Source of the DNA: Sodiomyces alkalinus F11
Taxonomy: Eukaryota > Ascomycota > Sordariomycetes > Glomerellales > Plectosphaerellaceae
Reading direction: 5' to 3'
Assembly: GCF_003711515.1 (NCBI RefSeq)
Contig: NW_021167085.1
Span: forward strand, 435,649 to 499,648
Length of the DNA: 64,000 bases
Position numbers and translations under genes: made by a program
Shown: piece after piece, positions 1 to 11,310 of the stretch
Layout of the letters: every line of letters begins with the position of its first letter
Numbering within the stretch: position 1 is the first letter of the stretch
The notes under the pieces: generated by a model
The model's input: only the letters and a program-made list of their open reading frames with translations
Databases searched by the model: none
What the model was told of the DNA's origin: nothing

Positions 1-1271
1 TGCAAACTCTTGTCAAGCAGTACGAGCGCAACGGCTACTTTGATGAGCTCATCAGCCTCTTGGAGCAAGGCCTGGGCCTGGAGCGTGCGCACATGGGAAT
101 GTTCACCGAGCTCGGCATCGCCCTCTCCAGATACCATCCCGAGCGGTTGATGGAGCACCTCAAGCTCTTCTGGAGCCGAGTCAACATGCCCAAGCTCATC
201 CGTGCTTGCGAGGAGGCCAACCTGTGGCCCGAGCTGGTGTTCTGCTACTACCACTATGACGAATTCGACAACGCCGTCCTCACCGTGATCGAGCGACCGG
301 AGAACTCGTGGGAGCACCACCAGTTCAAGGAGATGATCGTGAAGGTGGCCAACCTGGAGATCTACTACAGGGCCATCAAATTCTACGTCGAGCAGCACCC
401 CACGCTGCTCACCGACCTCCTCCAGGTGCTCACACCGCGCATCGACGTCAACCGGGTGGTCAAGATGTTCGAGAAGAATGACGACCTGCCTCTTATCAAG
501 CCTTTCCTCCTCAGCGTCCAGTCGCAGAACAAGCGCTCGGTCAACAACGCCATTAACGATCTCCTGATCGAAGAGGAGGACTATAAGACTCTTCGTGACT
601 CGGTCGAGAACTACGACAACTATGACCCCGTCGAGCTCGCTGCCCGCCTGGAGAAGCACGACCTGATCTTCTTCCGACAGATCGCGGCCAGCATCTATCG
701 CAAGAACAAGCGGTGGGAGAAGTCGATTGCTCTCTCCAAGGAGGATAAGCTGTACAAGGATGCCATTGAAACGGCAGCCATGTCCGGAAAGAGTGACATG
801 GTTGAAGACCTTCTCCGCTACGTACGTACTTTTTTTTTTCTCCCCTTGACATGCTTTTTTTATATGTCCTCGTCCTCTCCGGCCATCGCTAACCCGTGTA
901 TGTTACCATAGTTTGTCGACATTGGCAGCCGCGAATGCTACGTGGGCATGCTCTACTCGTGCTACGACCTGATCAGGCCAGATGTGGTGCTCGAGGTCTC
1001 CTGGCGCCATGGCCTCAACGATTTTACCATGCCGTACATGATCAACATGCTCTGCCAACAGACCAAGGAGCTGGCCACCCTCAAGGCCGACAACGAAGCT
1101 CGCAAGGCTAAGGAGACGGAGAAGGAGAAGGACGAGTCGACAGGCCCTATTCTGGGGGCCAACCGCCTCATGATCACAGCCGGCCCTGCTGCCATGGGGG
1201 CGCCATCTCCCGCTCCGTACGCCCCGGCCAACGGCTTCGCCCCTCAGCCGACAGGGTACGGCGGCTTCTAG
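1..1271 (+). CDS. CHC1: Clathrin heavy chain, C-terminal part (5' end outside window)
   Basis: This is the heavy chain of the clathrin triskelion, which coats vesicles at the trans-Golgi, endosomes and plasma membrane. The window enters the gene in the middle of the heavy-chain repeats; the reading frame starts at base 3. Exons are 1-821 and 912-1271, with a 90-base intron (donor GTACGT, acceptor CATAG). Visible landmarks are the clathrin repeat segments (HHQFKEMIVKVANLEIYYRAI, shortened here to the HHQFKEM block near 315-335), NYDNYDPVELA near 610-640, and the trimerisation region GLNDFTMPYMINMLCQ near 1014-1060. The last 40 residues are a Gly/Pro/Ala tail ending YGGF, where light-chain and uncoating contacts usually lie. 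About 393 residues of a usual ~1,680 are present. It converges on the aminopeptidase gene at 1999-4927. Identity is secure; the upstream end cannot be judged. Confidence 0.97.
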
Positions 1272-1998
1272 GTGCAGGTCCCGGCCTGGCGTTAGACACC
1301 CGACCAAGTACCTTGGCACCAAAGGGCCCCGTCGCTGATGGGGGGGATGAGCTGTGTGAACGGGGAGACGATGTATCCCCAGGCACCAGCTGTCGGAAAC
1401 CAACTGCCTCGGCAGCGCTACGAGGTTCTTCACAGCAGTGCAGGCAGAAAAAAAGACAGCATGTGACGTCCATAGGAAGTGGTCGGTCGCGACCACGTTG
1501 ATAGATGAGGGCGTCGGGATCTGGAAAACGGTGGCTTGTAATCCAATTTCCTCTTCTTTTGTCGTCTCGTCTTTGCCTACCTTTTTGCTGCAGGGCGAAG
1601 AAATCGCATTCTGCTGGGCGGACGTTTATCCCATGTATGATAGTATCTTACGTGTCGTTTTTAGCTTTAATGACTTGTTCTTTGAGGGTCTCTACGAATC
1701 GTGATGCCAAGTGAAATCTCCGCCGGCATATTTGAGTCTCTTGGGACAGGCCTACTCATATGGTGGTGCAACAAAGTACGTGAATGGACGGGCGCAGTCT
1801 GGTGAAGTAGTTTGATTCCATTTGCATAGCCAATTCGACAGGGGAAACATGCATCTATCACGTCCCTCCTCCCATGCTTCCCAATTCCCAGGCGCCTGTC
1901 CTTTCGTCTGTCTGCTCTGTTCGCGTGCAGCGACAATAAAGAAAACCCAACAGTAGTAATAATGCATAAATAATAGGACTGGAAGTAATGAAGGTGTC
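1272..1998. other. Intergenic 3' spacer between convergent genes
   Basis: These 727 bases lie between the stop codons of two convergent genes and should hold both 3' UTRs. A plus-strand AATAAA at 1935-1940 is a candidate polyadenylation signal. I found no supported gene here. Confidence 0.6.
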
Positions 1999-4927
1999 CT
2001 ACACCCAGTGGCCACCGTTGACCCTGTCGGACCGTCTCGCCGCGACCTCTTCCGCCCGTCTAGGCTCGACCTTGGGTTTCGCGTTGGCGACCTTGACCCA
2101 TTCACCGTTGAAGGCGTTGATGAGCCAATTGCTGAGTTCTGAGAAGGGGGGGCAGAGTTAGTAACGGGGTTCTTGTGAAAAAAAAAAAAAAAAAAAAAAA
2201 CCAAAAAAACAAAGAGCACATACTGTCGTACACAATGCGATTCGCATTATGAAAGTAAATACTATGATCGCTGTCCGGAAACACGTGGACATCGTAGTTC
2301 TCCACGCCCGCGACGTCCAGGCGGTCCAGCAACGTGAGGGTGTTCTGGAAATGGACGTTGTCGTCCGCGACGCCGTGCATGAGGAGGAAGCGCACGTTCC
2401 CGGCGAGGGCGGTGACGTTGGTGACGGCGGTCTCCGCGTAGCCGTCCGGGTTGAGCTGCGGGGTGCGCATGTAGCGCTCGGTGTAGACGCTGTCGTAGAA
2501 GCGCCAGTCGGTGACGGGGGCGACGGCCATGCCGTAGCGGAAGGTGCGGCCGCCGTCGGCCTCGAGGGTCTTGAGGGTGTTGAAGCCGCCGAAGCTCCAG
2601 CCCCAGATGGCGAGGCGGGCGGGGTCGACGTAGGGTTGGGCGGCCCAGTGCTGGGCGGCGGCGATCTGGTCCAGGGCCTCGTACCGGCCCAGGTGGTCCC
2701 GGATGGCCACGCGGGCGCGGCGGCCGATGGAGCCCGTGCCGCGGCCGTCGACGGTGACGACGAGGTAGCCGAGGGCCGAGGCCACGTACGACTGGAAGTC
2801 GACGGTGAACTTCTTGGTGACGCTCTGGGAGCCCGGGCCGGAGTACTGGTAGAAGAGGACGGGGTATTTCTTGGTCTCGTCGAAGTTGGGCGGCCGGCGT
2901 TCGACGTAGTTGAGGTCGAAGCCCTCGACGTTGAGGGTGCCGTATTTCAGACGGGGGAGTTGGTGCGTCTTGGCGCTTTCTTCGAGGTGCTTGTTCTCTT
3001 CGACCATGTGCTCGAACGGGCTGGGGTTCCCCGGGGTGCTGACTACTTTCTGCCAGGGGATCTGGGGCCCGTTGTACGAGAGGAGGCCGTAGCCGCCGCC
3101 GGAGGAGAAGGACATGTCGTAGTAGCCCTCGGCGCTCGTGTCAGTGAAGGGCTCCAGGCCGGTGCCGTTGAGAAAGACGCTGTATATGTGACGCTGGATC
3201 GAGGACTCCTCGGTGGAGGAGAAATAGACGAGATTGTTCTTCAGGTCGACGGAAAGGGGGCCCTTTGCCACCTCCCACTCGGTGCCCTTGGTCACCATGA
3301 CAGGTTCCGGGTTGTCCACGGGAGAGAAGTAGGCGAGGTGGTCCCCGTTGTCGTGAATGACGCTGTCAACATAGCCGTCGTCCGGCCGTCCACGCTCGGG
3401 GTCTGCGGGGATGTACCGCGTGCTCTGGGTGATCTCGAACCAGCCTCCATCCACCTCGGCCACGTCCACGCGCCGGACCGTCTTGCCCGATCGCGCGGCC
3501 ACGTCGATGAGGACGACCTGCAGCACGTCGCTCACGCGGTTCGTCGTCTTGACCAAGACGCGGTCGCCAGCCCACATGACGAAGTTGATCAGCCTGTCAT
3601 CGTCGGGGAAGTCGCCTTCGATCTCGACCGAGAAGACTTGGTCCTTGGAGACGTCGTAGAACATCAGGTCCACGGTGGGGTTGGGGCTGCCGGCCTTGGG
3701 GTACTTGATGTGGCTCGTTTCCGGGTAGTACTCCTCGCCGGGCTCGGCGGCGTCGCCGCTGGGGCGCGAAACGAAGTACTGGACGGGGTATTCGACGACC
3801 TCGGTCTCGTTGGTGCGCAGGAAGGCGATGTATTTCCCGTCGCCGGACCACCAGGTGGCCTTTCGGCCGCCGAACACTTCCTCCTCGTAGACCCAATCCG
3901 GAATGCCGTAGAAGTACTCGGGCCCGCCGTCCTCCGTGATGGGTATGACGGCCTTGTCCTTGTCGTCGTCGGACAGTTTCCGGAGGTACATGTTGTTCTC
4001 GCGGGTGAACACGACGGCGTCGCCCTGGGAATTCCAGGTGGCCAGCTGAACGCGCGCCTCGGGATGGTCCGGGACGAGCGGCTCGGCGGTCTGCGACTCG
4101 ACGTCGAAGATCCAGTAGACGGCGGTGAAGGAGTGGCGCCAATTGCGCTGCTTCAGCGTGGAAACGAGGACCTTTTTCAGGTCAGGGCTGGGCCAGACGT
4201 CGACGGCGGTGTGTTGCTGGTCCGCCCAGGAAAACCACCTCTCTTTCATGAGGGTACGGCTGGCCTCGGCCTGAAGGTCGTCGTCGCGGGCGGCGGCGTT
4301 CGCGCTGGATGCGAGGGAGCGAACGTCCTGAACGACCAAGTAGTCCTTTTCGTGAGCGCCTTGTTCCAGGAGCAAGCCGTCCTCGCCGTCCGGGCCGGGA
4401 ATCCAGCTGATCGAGTGCGAAGCGGGCCGCCAGAACCCGGCCAAGACCTGGTCGAGGGTGACGGGCTTACCCGACTTGTGGAAGGTCGAGCTTAGGCCGT
4501 CGTCGACCTGGTCCGTCGAAACGTCCGACTTGACGGTGAGGAAGATGAAAAGAATACCAAACCATATGGCGACAAAGACAGCCGCAGCGATACAAACCCC
4601 CCTCTTGAAGCTTTTATCCATGCCCTGGCGGGGTTTCTCCACGTCCAGCCCGTCCAGCCCGTCCTCCCCGCTCGCGGGGCTCAGGAAGGGACCTGTCTCA
4701 AGGTCGGTGGCATCGGACTCCTTGTACCCGGCATCATGGTCAAGCCCGTCGTCGTCTTTGTATGTGGGCGAGGCATTGCGCATAGGCATAGGTCTCCTGG
4801 CATTGGCCTTCTCGGTCTCTTCGTGGAGTCGGTCAAAGACGATGCTTGTAGTGGAAATGCTGGAGACCGACGATGCGCGCGATCTCGCGAGTTCAATGGG
4901 TGCTTCTGTCGAACTTGAAGGGTCCAT
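1999..4927 (-). CDS. dapB: Vacuolar dipeptidyl aminopeptidase B (S9B/DPP IV family)
   Basis: A type II membrane serine peptidase that removes X-Pro or X-Ala dipeptides, normally at the vacuole. The model has two exons, 4927-2224 and 2138-1999, giving 947 residues. The intron has donor GTATGT and acceptor CTCAG, and a run of about 23 T on the coding strand. The start chosen is the ATG at 4927, giving [10 protein letters not shown]; frame continues upstream but only to a TTG. Residues 1-109 are a Ser/Asp-rich cytosolic tail; 110-132 are a single membrane anchor. The beta-propeller carries the DWVYEEEVF glutamate motif used to bind the substrate amino terminus. The alpha/beta-hydrolase domain has the triad Ser778 (GWSFGG), Asp855 ([10 protein letters not shown]) and His888 (DSDHSIYFH). 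The C-terminus ([12 protein letters not shown]) is only recovered by splicing. Ste13-type Golgi processing is an alternative role; the long acidic tail fits DAP2/dapB better. Confidence 0.95.
2178..2200. repeat. Poly-A run (poly-T on the coding strand) inside dapB intron
   Basis: About 23 consecutive A on the plus strand. On the dapB coding strand this is a T tract between the donor at 2223 and the acceptor at 2139, so it probably also serves as the polypyrimidine tract of that 85-base intron. Confidence 0.8.
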
Positions 4928-5989
4928 GGTATGCGGCGGGGCGAGGGAAGGAAGACGAAGGTATCGTGGAGTGTGTGGATGGTCGAGGTCGACTGGATAC
5001 GGCGAAGTAGGATAGGACAAAGGACAGGGATGGGGGAGGGAGACACTCTAGGTCTCGAGATCGGCGTTGCGAAGCACAAGCAATGGCATTGCCAATGCCT
5101 CGGGGGATTTCAAGAGGCAGCCACGGCCCTTGTATTGGCTCGTTCGGACTAGCTGTACCACATAGGGTGAGGAGCCGGGTGGTCGGGAACGGGGAATCGG
5201 AAGAACCCAGGTCAAAGGGGTCTTTGGTCTTTTGGTCTTTTGGTCTTTTGTGTGTGGTGTTGTGAGTTGGAGGCTGGGAGTTGGAGGCTGGGAGTTGGAG
5301 GCCGGGAGTTGCTTGCTTTCCTATTGCAGTCGTCAATAAGGACGACGACGTGGTACGTACACCGGGTAAGAAGGCGGGTACGTACCTTACCTAATTAGGA
5401 CCGAGAGCCTTACATAATCAGAGGCGCGTTCAAATCTCCGATGCAGGGTGGCTATATCTAAGGTACCTACGCCGTAGTGTACACGTACGCTGAACATTTC
5501 AATGTACGTACCTTGGGTATAATTACTGAGTACCTTACCTAAGGTACTGAACTAAGTATGAGGTACAGAATGCTTGCTGTTCAGGCCGATATAAGACAGC
5601 CTATCTGCCCCATTGATACGGATACCTAACTGTACACGTACACTCTTTGATCACCAAGGTACTTGTATAATCGACCCCATATTACACTGAACACCCACTC
5701 TCGCCGCTCCTCCCGGCTCAGCCGAAAGATGCGTGACATGACCAAGGATAGAGTCCAACTGAAGCCGGTGTATACACCACGTCAAAAGAAAGTCTCACCA
5801 TGGGGGTTTAGGCAATTCCCAGCCTGAGACGCACCCGGCTGGACGTTCAGACGACGGTGAAACCAGGCGAGACACCATGTGTCGTGCTGACCAAACCAAA
5901 ACGCGGGGGAGGCGCAAACCACCACAAAACGCAAGGAACCATGTCCCACGACAGGGGAAGGCAAAAAAAAAAAAAAGGTTCCCGTTCTA
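4928..5989. other. Intergenic region upstream of dapB
   Basis: About 1.06 kb without a supported gene. The first 350 bases are the likely dapB promoter and leader. The stretch 5340-5700 is dense in TACGTACC, AAGGTACC and GTACCTTA palindromes of the kind seen in other spacers of this window. Confidence 0.55.
5222..5312. repeat. Two adjacent short tandem repeats
   Basis: First, TTTTGGTC (about 8-9 bases) is repeated three times at 5222-5248. Then the 14-base unit GGAGTTGGAGGCTG occurs three times at about 5266-5310, the last copy with one change (GGCCG). Both lie upstream of dapB. Confidence 0.8.
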
Positions 5990-6841
5990 CTACATCTTCT
6001 CTCGATACTCCCGGCGCCTCTTCTCGCACTTGACTTGGTCCCTGGGACACTCCCAACCGTGCTCCTCAATCTTAACCCGCTCCAGGCATTTGGTACACCG
6101 CCACCACTTGTTGGACATCTTCCGACTGTCGAGCCACGAGTCTTCCATCTTCCCGCCCTTCTTGTTGACGTCCTCCTTGTGCGTCTCTTGCAGGTGAAGC
6201 CGGAACCGGTCTTTGCGGTTGAACCCATCCGTTCGCCGGGGACAGGCCGCATAGTCGCAGTAGAACACGCCTTCTTTTTCTTTCCCCTCCTTGCCGCCGG
6301 CTGCTGTCGGAGACGATGTAGTTGCCGATCCGGGCCCTGCCGGGGGAGGGGCGGCGGCGGGTGCGATTGCGGTAGCGGTAGCGGTAGCCATCGCGGGTGC
6401 TGGTCCTGGTCCTGGTCCCGGTCCTAGTCCTGGTCCTAGTCCTGGTCCTAGCGCCGTTGCCGGTGCTGGTGCGGGTGCCATCACACCAGGACCCGCGCTC
6501 CCGTTCCCAGGTGGTGCCGCCGCTCCCGGGTTCAACATGGCTATCTGAGGATCAAAGGACGGAGTAGCAAACGAGACGGAGGAGACGGGAGAGATAGGGA
6601 AGCCATCGGCGTGGCCTTCTTTATAATGACGGTCGAGATCCATCTTCCGCTTAAAAGGCTTGGACGGACAGCCTGGGCTGAGACATGTCCATTCGACATC
6701 TTTGGGCTGCTGGATTGGGGAGCGATTGGTGAGGGCGAGTGGTATTATGTCGGGGAGTTGATCGGAAGGAGCATATCCAGGTTGGAGTTTCCAAAAACCT
6801 CCATCGTCGGCGGGATGATAATCGTACAAAGTCCAGTCCAT
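5990..6841 (-). CDS. Zinc-finger protein with Gly/Pro-Ala linker
   Basis: A probable nuclear zinc-finger protein, 283 residues from the ATG at 6841 (MDWTLYDYHP). The first finger-like unit is C-X4-C-X12-H-X4-H (WTCLSPGCPSKPFKRKMDLDRHYKEGH). A central low-complexity linker rich in Ala/Gly/Pro includes repeated GPGLGPGL. The second unit is YCDYAACPRRTDGFNRKDRFRL then HLQETH. A C-terminal WWRCTKCLERV ... WECP block adds a further Cys pair, and the protein ends in a basic RRREYREKM tail. This finger arrangement is common in fungal C2H2-type proteins of unknown target. The frame stays open above the ATG to an in-frame TATAG splice acceptor at 6873-6874, so an upstream coding exon is possible (see 7139-7314). 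The gene is GC-rich and its upstream sequence is unusually long. Confidence 0.75.
   Translation of the reverse strand: MDWTLYDYHPADDGGFWKLQPGYAPSDQLPDIIPLALTNRSPIQQPKDVEWTCLSPGCPSKPFKRKMDLDRHYKEGHADGFPISPVSSVSFATPSFDPQIAMLNPGAAAPPGNGSAGPGVMAPAPAPATALGPGLGPGLGPGPGPGPAPAMATATATAIAPAAAPPPAGPGSATTSSPTAAGGKEGKEKEGVFYCDYAACPRRTDGFNRKDRFRLHLQETHKEDVNKKGGKMEDSWLDSRKMSNKWWRCTKCLERVKIEEHGWECPRDQVKCEKRRREYREKM
6402..6456. repeat. In-frame hexanucleotide repeat (GGTCCT type)
   Basis: Imperfect repeats of TCCTGG/TCCTAG, seen on the plus strand, encode the alternating Gly-Pro/Gly-Leu linker of the minus-strand zinc-finger protein. The alternating codon pairs suggest expansion by slippage. Confidence 0.85.
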
Positions 6842-7138
6842 ATTAGCGACGATGGCCGGAGAGATTTTGGCCCTATAAGATAACGACCACACGGGACGTC
6901 GTCAGCTTCCTTTTCTTTCTCGTCATCGTCATTCTCATCATCGTCGCCATTCAGCGTTCATCTCTTTTTGGTATGTAATTTTTCATTCTCCATTTTTGGG
7001 TCCCTTTGACCCTGTTCTTCGATTGAACACGGAAATACCAAAAGCGCACTTCTGCTGCGCTGAAGTATAGTCGGGCGGAGAGGGCCAAAGAGAAGTATGG
7101 AGAGGAACTAGTGCGCCAACGACAATGAACTGACTGAC

Positions 7139-7314
7139 CATGGCGGAGCAGCGGCTCCCTGGGGCATCTGGGGAATCCCCAGCTGCATCTGCGGCGTCCC
7201 CTGAGGGGCTTGCGCCGGCGCCAAGCCCTGCGATGCCGGATTGAGGGCCTGGTGAGGTTGCTTGGTCGCTGGCGCGACTCGAACCATGTGCATGTTCATG
7301 GTCGAAGGTGCCAT
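7139..7314 (-). CDS. Possible 5' coding exon of the zinc-finger gene
   Basis: An open segment from the ATG at 7314 (MAPSTMNMHM) is rich in Pro, Gln and Ala. It meets a donor GTCAGT at 7138. Splicing from there to the TATAG acceptor at 6873-6874 keeps phase (TG + G = Trp) and joins the segment in frame to AKISPAIVAN and the MDWT start of the zinc-finger ORF. A branch-like GCTGAC lies before the acceptor. The joined model is 7314-7139 plus 6872-5990, 352 residues. The intron of about 266 bases is long for this genome. Without splicing the frame stops at 7108 after 68 residues. It could simply be an upstream ORF in a long leader. Confidence 0.35.
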
Positions 7315-8700
7315 GGAAAAGAAGGTACCGGCGTCTTCAAGGAGAGTGCGTGATCAATCAGCGCCGACGGGTCCATCGCAGTTTGCTGGAGGGAGGAACT
7401 GGACGGGAAAACAGAAGAGAGAGGGAGGGGTTCGAACGATTGGTGATTCATTTGAATTGTCATTGTGCGCGTGCGCGTGCGTGTGCGTGTGTGTGTAAAA
7501 GGTATGGACATGGGCGTCGCAAGGTACCACAAACCTTCACCTTCGGGTTTGCCGCCAGGAGCCATGGCCTCCCGAGTCGGGACCACGAAATAGAATTTTT
7601 GTTTCGTCGAGAATATGGGCGATGAAACGGAACGGTCGGGTTTTTGTTCACTTGATGGTCACGAGTGCAGATAGACTAGAGGAATAAAGGACCAGATCAA
7701 GGTCCATGGCTCGAGACGAAGAGAAGGGAGAGTGTCGAAAGATGTGTGAAGAAAGGAGCGAGAAATACTCGAAAAGACGACGGTTCGATGTTCATTTGCT
7801 TGTTGCCATGGTCGCATACATCAATCAGAGAGAGTGTGATGAAATGGAAGAGAGATGGAAAAGAAAAGAGGGGAGGGGAGGATGAAAAAAAAAAATCTCA
7901 CAAGACCAAGGTCGATCCCAAAGGCCCGTTCGTCAGCTATCCCAGCCTAGTACGGAGGAGAGGTCCAGGATAATAGAGTCAGGTAGTCAGAGGGTACAGG
8001 AACCACGCGGTGATGAGTGAGACGGCCCAGAGAAGCCAACCATTTCAAAGTCAGGGCAGCGTTGTCGAGCAAGCCAGCAGCCAACGGGCGAGGACAGGGA
8101 CGAGCGGGGCGGGTGTTTGTCCAATCCGGTGGAGCTGAGGATCAGGGAGTAGCGAAAGCCAAGGTGTGCCGAGATGGGTGTTAAGAGGGGGGGGGCCGTT
8201 GACGGTTGACGGTTGACAATTTGACGGGTGACGGTCGACGGGACGGGATGGATGGGTTGAATGGACGAAAGAATGGGGTTGAGCCGTGGGGGAGGGGGGT
8301 TCAGGATTTTCGATTTTTAGCACTTTACTCCGTACGTTGTAGTAGGTTGAGCAAAGGGGATCGATCAAACGCGTTTTAGGGCCATCGTGTGAGAGAAGTC
8401 AATGCGGGCAGGATGCAGGTCACATTCCCAGATTGCCACTTGGCAACTGCGGGTGGGTGGGTGAGGTTTGCGATAGCTGGATCGAGTAAAGGATTTGCAG
8501 GGGGACGACGCTGAGGAGGTGAAGGGGAGGGAGGGGACAACGAAGAGGGGGCGAAGGGGAAGGAGGGGGAGGCAAAAGTCGGGAGATTTAAAGAGTGAGG
8601 AGAGAGCGAAGAGAACAAAGCGCGGGGAGAGGGGAGAGGAGAACGAGAGGTTAGAGGTTAGAGGTTAGGGTGAAATAGAAAGGAGGCACCGCCGCCCGGA
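7315..8700. promoter_or_regulatory. Long leader/promoter of the minus-strand zinc-finger gene
   Basis: About 1.4 kb with no supported protein. On the minus strand 8460-8640 is strongly C/T-rich, with a TTTAAAT at 8585-8591, which looks like a fungal core promoter. Short upstream ORFs sit between it and the gene, for example MDPSALIDHA and MAPGGKPEGE. A GT-rich dinucleotide stretch lies at 7467-7496. The layout suggests a long, uORF-containing leader; that is inference from composition only. Confidence 0.4.
8649..8670. repeat. Short TTAGAGG repeat
   Basis: GTTAGAG occurs in tandem and ends in GTTAGGG. It resembles a degenerate telomere-like unit, but only three copies exist, so it is a microrepeat and not a telomere. 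Confidence 0.6.
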
Positions 8701-9017
8701 TTCATTTTCGTCTCTCTCCCATCCTCGTCTCGCTTTCAATTTAGCTGGTTTCACTAGATATTAGTTGGTTAAAGGCTGAGAGATTGAGGGACCTCAAGCT
8801 CGTCAAAATAAATAAAAACCCAAGTAAAAACCAAGGCAATGAACGGTAAGCCGATATCAGATGCCAAGGTGGTGAACGACTCCTCTCCTGATGGAAAGTC
8901 GCTCGTGCTCGGGTTTGTGATTAATTAATACCGCATCGTCGTTAAGGATAGCATTCGTACTGCAGCGAGTGGTTTTGCAACAACTTCAGTAAGCCTCACC
9001 TAAGGTAAGCAAGCTCG

Positions 9018-9095
9018 TGCCGTTTGCCGTTTGCCGTTCCCGTTTGCCGTTTGCCGTTGCCCGTTTCGTTGCCCGTTCCGTTGCCCGTTCGTTCA
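9018..9095. repeat. Tandem repeat of GCCGTTT/GCCCGTT units
   Basis: Roughly ten imperfect 6-9 base units of the CCGTTTG/CCCGTTC type run head to tail. They lie in the spacer between the zinc-finger gene promoter and the PRA1 gene. No coding role is visible. Confidence 0.85.
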
Positions 9096-10497
9096 GCTCG
9101 CCCGAGCCGGACAGCGGTGTGCGAGTAGAGTACCTGACGGATAACCATCCGTTACTAAAATTACGAACAAAATGTTTTTCTTCGGGTGAATTCATTGCCG
9201 ATCCGTGTCAGCTCCGTGCACGTTAGTCGAAAATGGTTTGACTACGAAGTGGGCGAGCGACGGGCATCGTTCCCCGTACGTTGTGTTGACGACGAGGAAT
9301 CCCCGAAAAGCTGTGCCCTACCATTGTTCGTTTTCCGCCTCGGAAGGATGAGAGCACCTGCGGCTAGGCAGGAGGAGGAGGAGGTGTTCTGCATTAGGCA
9401 TCGATGCTGATGAGACCCGATGATCATAATGAAACGGTCGATGGGGACGTCGAAGTTGGACCAGAACGAGAGGGAATTACAAAGCAATTCGTGGGAAGCC
9501 GATGTCCTACATTGAAGACATTTCGAATTGTGTCTTCTGCGGGTAAGGTATAAGGTAGAGAATGGGTAGGCCCTTCTTTCTGCCTGGTACCAATTCTTTT
9601 ATGAACCATGACATACCTTAATAGAAGAAGCCTCGGGGAAAGAGCGACCTATAAGGTATTCGCAGGTGCATATCGAGGGCAAGGTAGCGAATGTGTCACG
9701 TAATCACCTCGTACGGATACGGATACCAGAAGTTGTGCGTAAGTAACTTCACTTCGTAATCATTACAGGACAGAGAAAACACACATTGTACGATTTTGCA
9801 AGTGCTCTGGCGCGGCTGGACCACGGACCTTTAACTGACTGACCTTCGTCATTTAATACAAGGTACTTGGGCATCGTCTGTAAATCGCCTCATCGGCCAG
9901 CCCGCCTTTATACGTAGAAGCTTCATCTATTACTGAGTGTTGGAAGAAGCGTTCAAGTAAGGCTCGGGCAGAGAAGAGCAGAATGGGCATCATAGCTGAA
10001 GACGAGTAGGCAACTTGTCCAACTCCGACTTGCTGTTCCCGACCTACGTGCGTCCTGCGTAGCTGCATCGTGCATAAGCGATTTCCCTTCGCAAGCCAAA
10101 GAACAGCATACCAGGCCAGGAGCATTACGCCTATCATTCATTCGTACGTATCCATACATACATCCATACACTATTACACTACACCCATACATACGACAGA
10201 TATTGTGCGGTCTTTTCGATCTGGCCTTGGCCGTGTCTCGCCCTGTTCTTGCCCAACATTACCGACAGCAAAGCGGAACATACATACAACGAACGTAATG
10301 GTCTTCTAATTTTCCAAGAGTCGGATCGGGAGTGGGATCGAGTAAGCATGCAAAGTGCAAGCCATGCCCAATGCCATCCCAGATAAATCTCGGCTATCCT
10401 ACTAGGTTAGCGGTGAGAGGAGAAACGGGAGGGAAACAAGAGAGAAAGAGGGCCTAACGTTCCTTTTACCTACCAGCCAATGTGAAAACTTTTATTC

Positions 10498-10545
10498 TCA
10501 CTTTTCCTTTTCCTTTTCCTTTTCTTTTTCCTTTTCTTTTTTCAT
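10498..10545. repeat. Pyrimidine tract with CTTTTC repeat
   Basis: CTTTTC is repeated about seven times on the plus strand, continuing as a looser C/T tract to 10575. It lies about 750 bases upstream of the PRA1 start and may be a promoter pyrimidine tract. Confidence 0.8.
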
Positions 10546-11106
10546 CTTTTCTCTCCATCTCCTCCTCCTCTACACCTCAAGAGGATGGTTCCCATCACCA
10601 CTCTTTGAGCTTGGTGTGCTGCACAGTACGAGGGAGTTGGTACCTACCCCCCAGACCCCCGGACCGCCTTCTCCAGGACGTTGGACCCGGAGAAGCTTCA
10701 CGGCCTGGGAAGCACCAGCGCTGGCTGGAAGGCGCCCCAAACAACAGCACTTCAACACAGTGTGCGCTCGCTAGCACCGCTAGCCCCGACCGTCCAAAAG
10801 TGACAATCACGAAGTATCCACACGGAAGGAATTACCTAAGGTAATTAATTACGGACGCGACGCATTCGAGGCAGGGGCTTCTCTCCGGTCCCAGCTTCCC
10901 AAAAACGGCCTTTGAAAAAAATTAGAAGGCACCTTGTCGGTTCAGCATCTTCAAGAAACAACAAACTTTCCAGGCCGACTTGGCGTCTGCTCTCGCAACT
11001 TCTCGACAATCCAACCCAAAAACACACCATCTCGGCCTTTTCGCCTTTTTCGCCTTCTCATTTAAGCTTCGTCAAGCTTTCACTCCAGGCAGATATTTCG
11101 AGAGCT

Positions 11107-11217
11107 GTACGTGTCCTTTATTTTTTATTTTTAGTTTTCCACCGGAGCTTTTGGATCGGTGCCTTGCCTCGCGTCTTTTTCTCCCTTTACTTATAACTCT
11201 GTCTTATCATCCCACAG
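11107..11217 (+). other. Probable 5'-UTR intron of the PRA1 gene
   Basis: A donor GTACGT at 11107 and an acceptor CCCACAG ending at 11217 enclose 111 bases rich in T. The A/C-rich leader just before the ATG at 11311 (ACCGACACA) fits a fungal 5' UTR. The intron is inferred from consensus only. Confidence 0.4.
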
Positions 11218-11310
11218 TGCCCTGCTAAGTCTCACACCTCAGAAACTCTTCAAAGCTTCGCTCAGGAATCCTCACCATCCATCCTACTCCAAACAACCCA
11301 AACCGACACA

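Larger units (their letters stand above)
8701..11106. other. Intergenic region upstream of the PRA1 gene
   Basis: About 2.4 kb without a supported gene. It holds the GCCGTTT repeat at 9018-9095, several GTACC palindromes, and a CTTTTC tract at 10498-10545. Short ORFs here show no recognisable motif. Confidence 0.5.

Noticed and set aside
2249..4495. A 748-codon plus-strand open frame
   Set aside because: It is the exact antisense of the dapB catalytic and propeller exons; its Val/Gly/Ala-rich sequence has no domain and results from high GC at third positions.
5370..5450. Possible tRNA suggested by a GTTCAAATC T-loop-like sequence
   Set aside because: No matching acceptor, D- or anticodon stems around it. 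A visual search for B-box motifs elsewhere also gave no convincing tRNA, but this was not a computed scan.
8649..8670. Telomere-like TTAGAGG/TTAGGG copies
   Set aside because: Only about three units, internal and flanked by ordinary genes; not a telomere.
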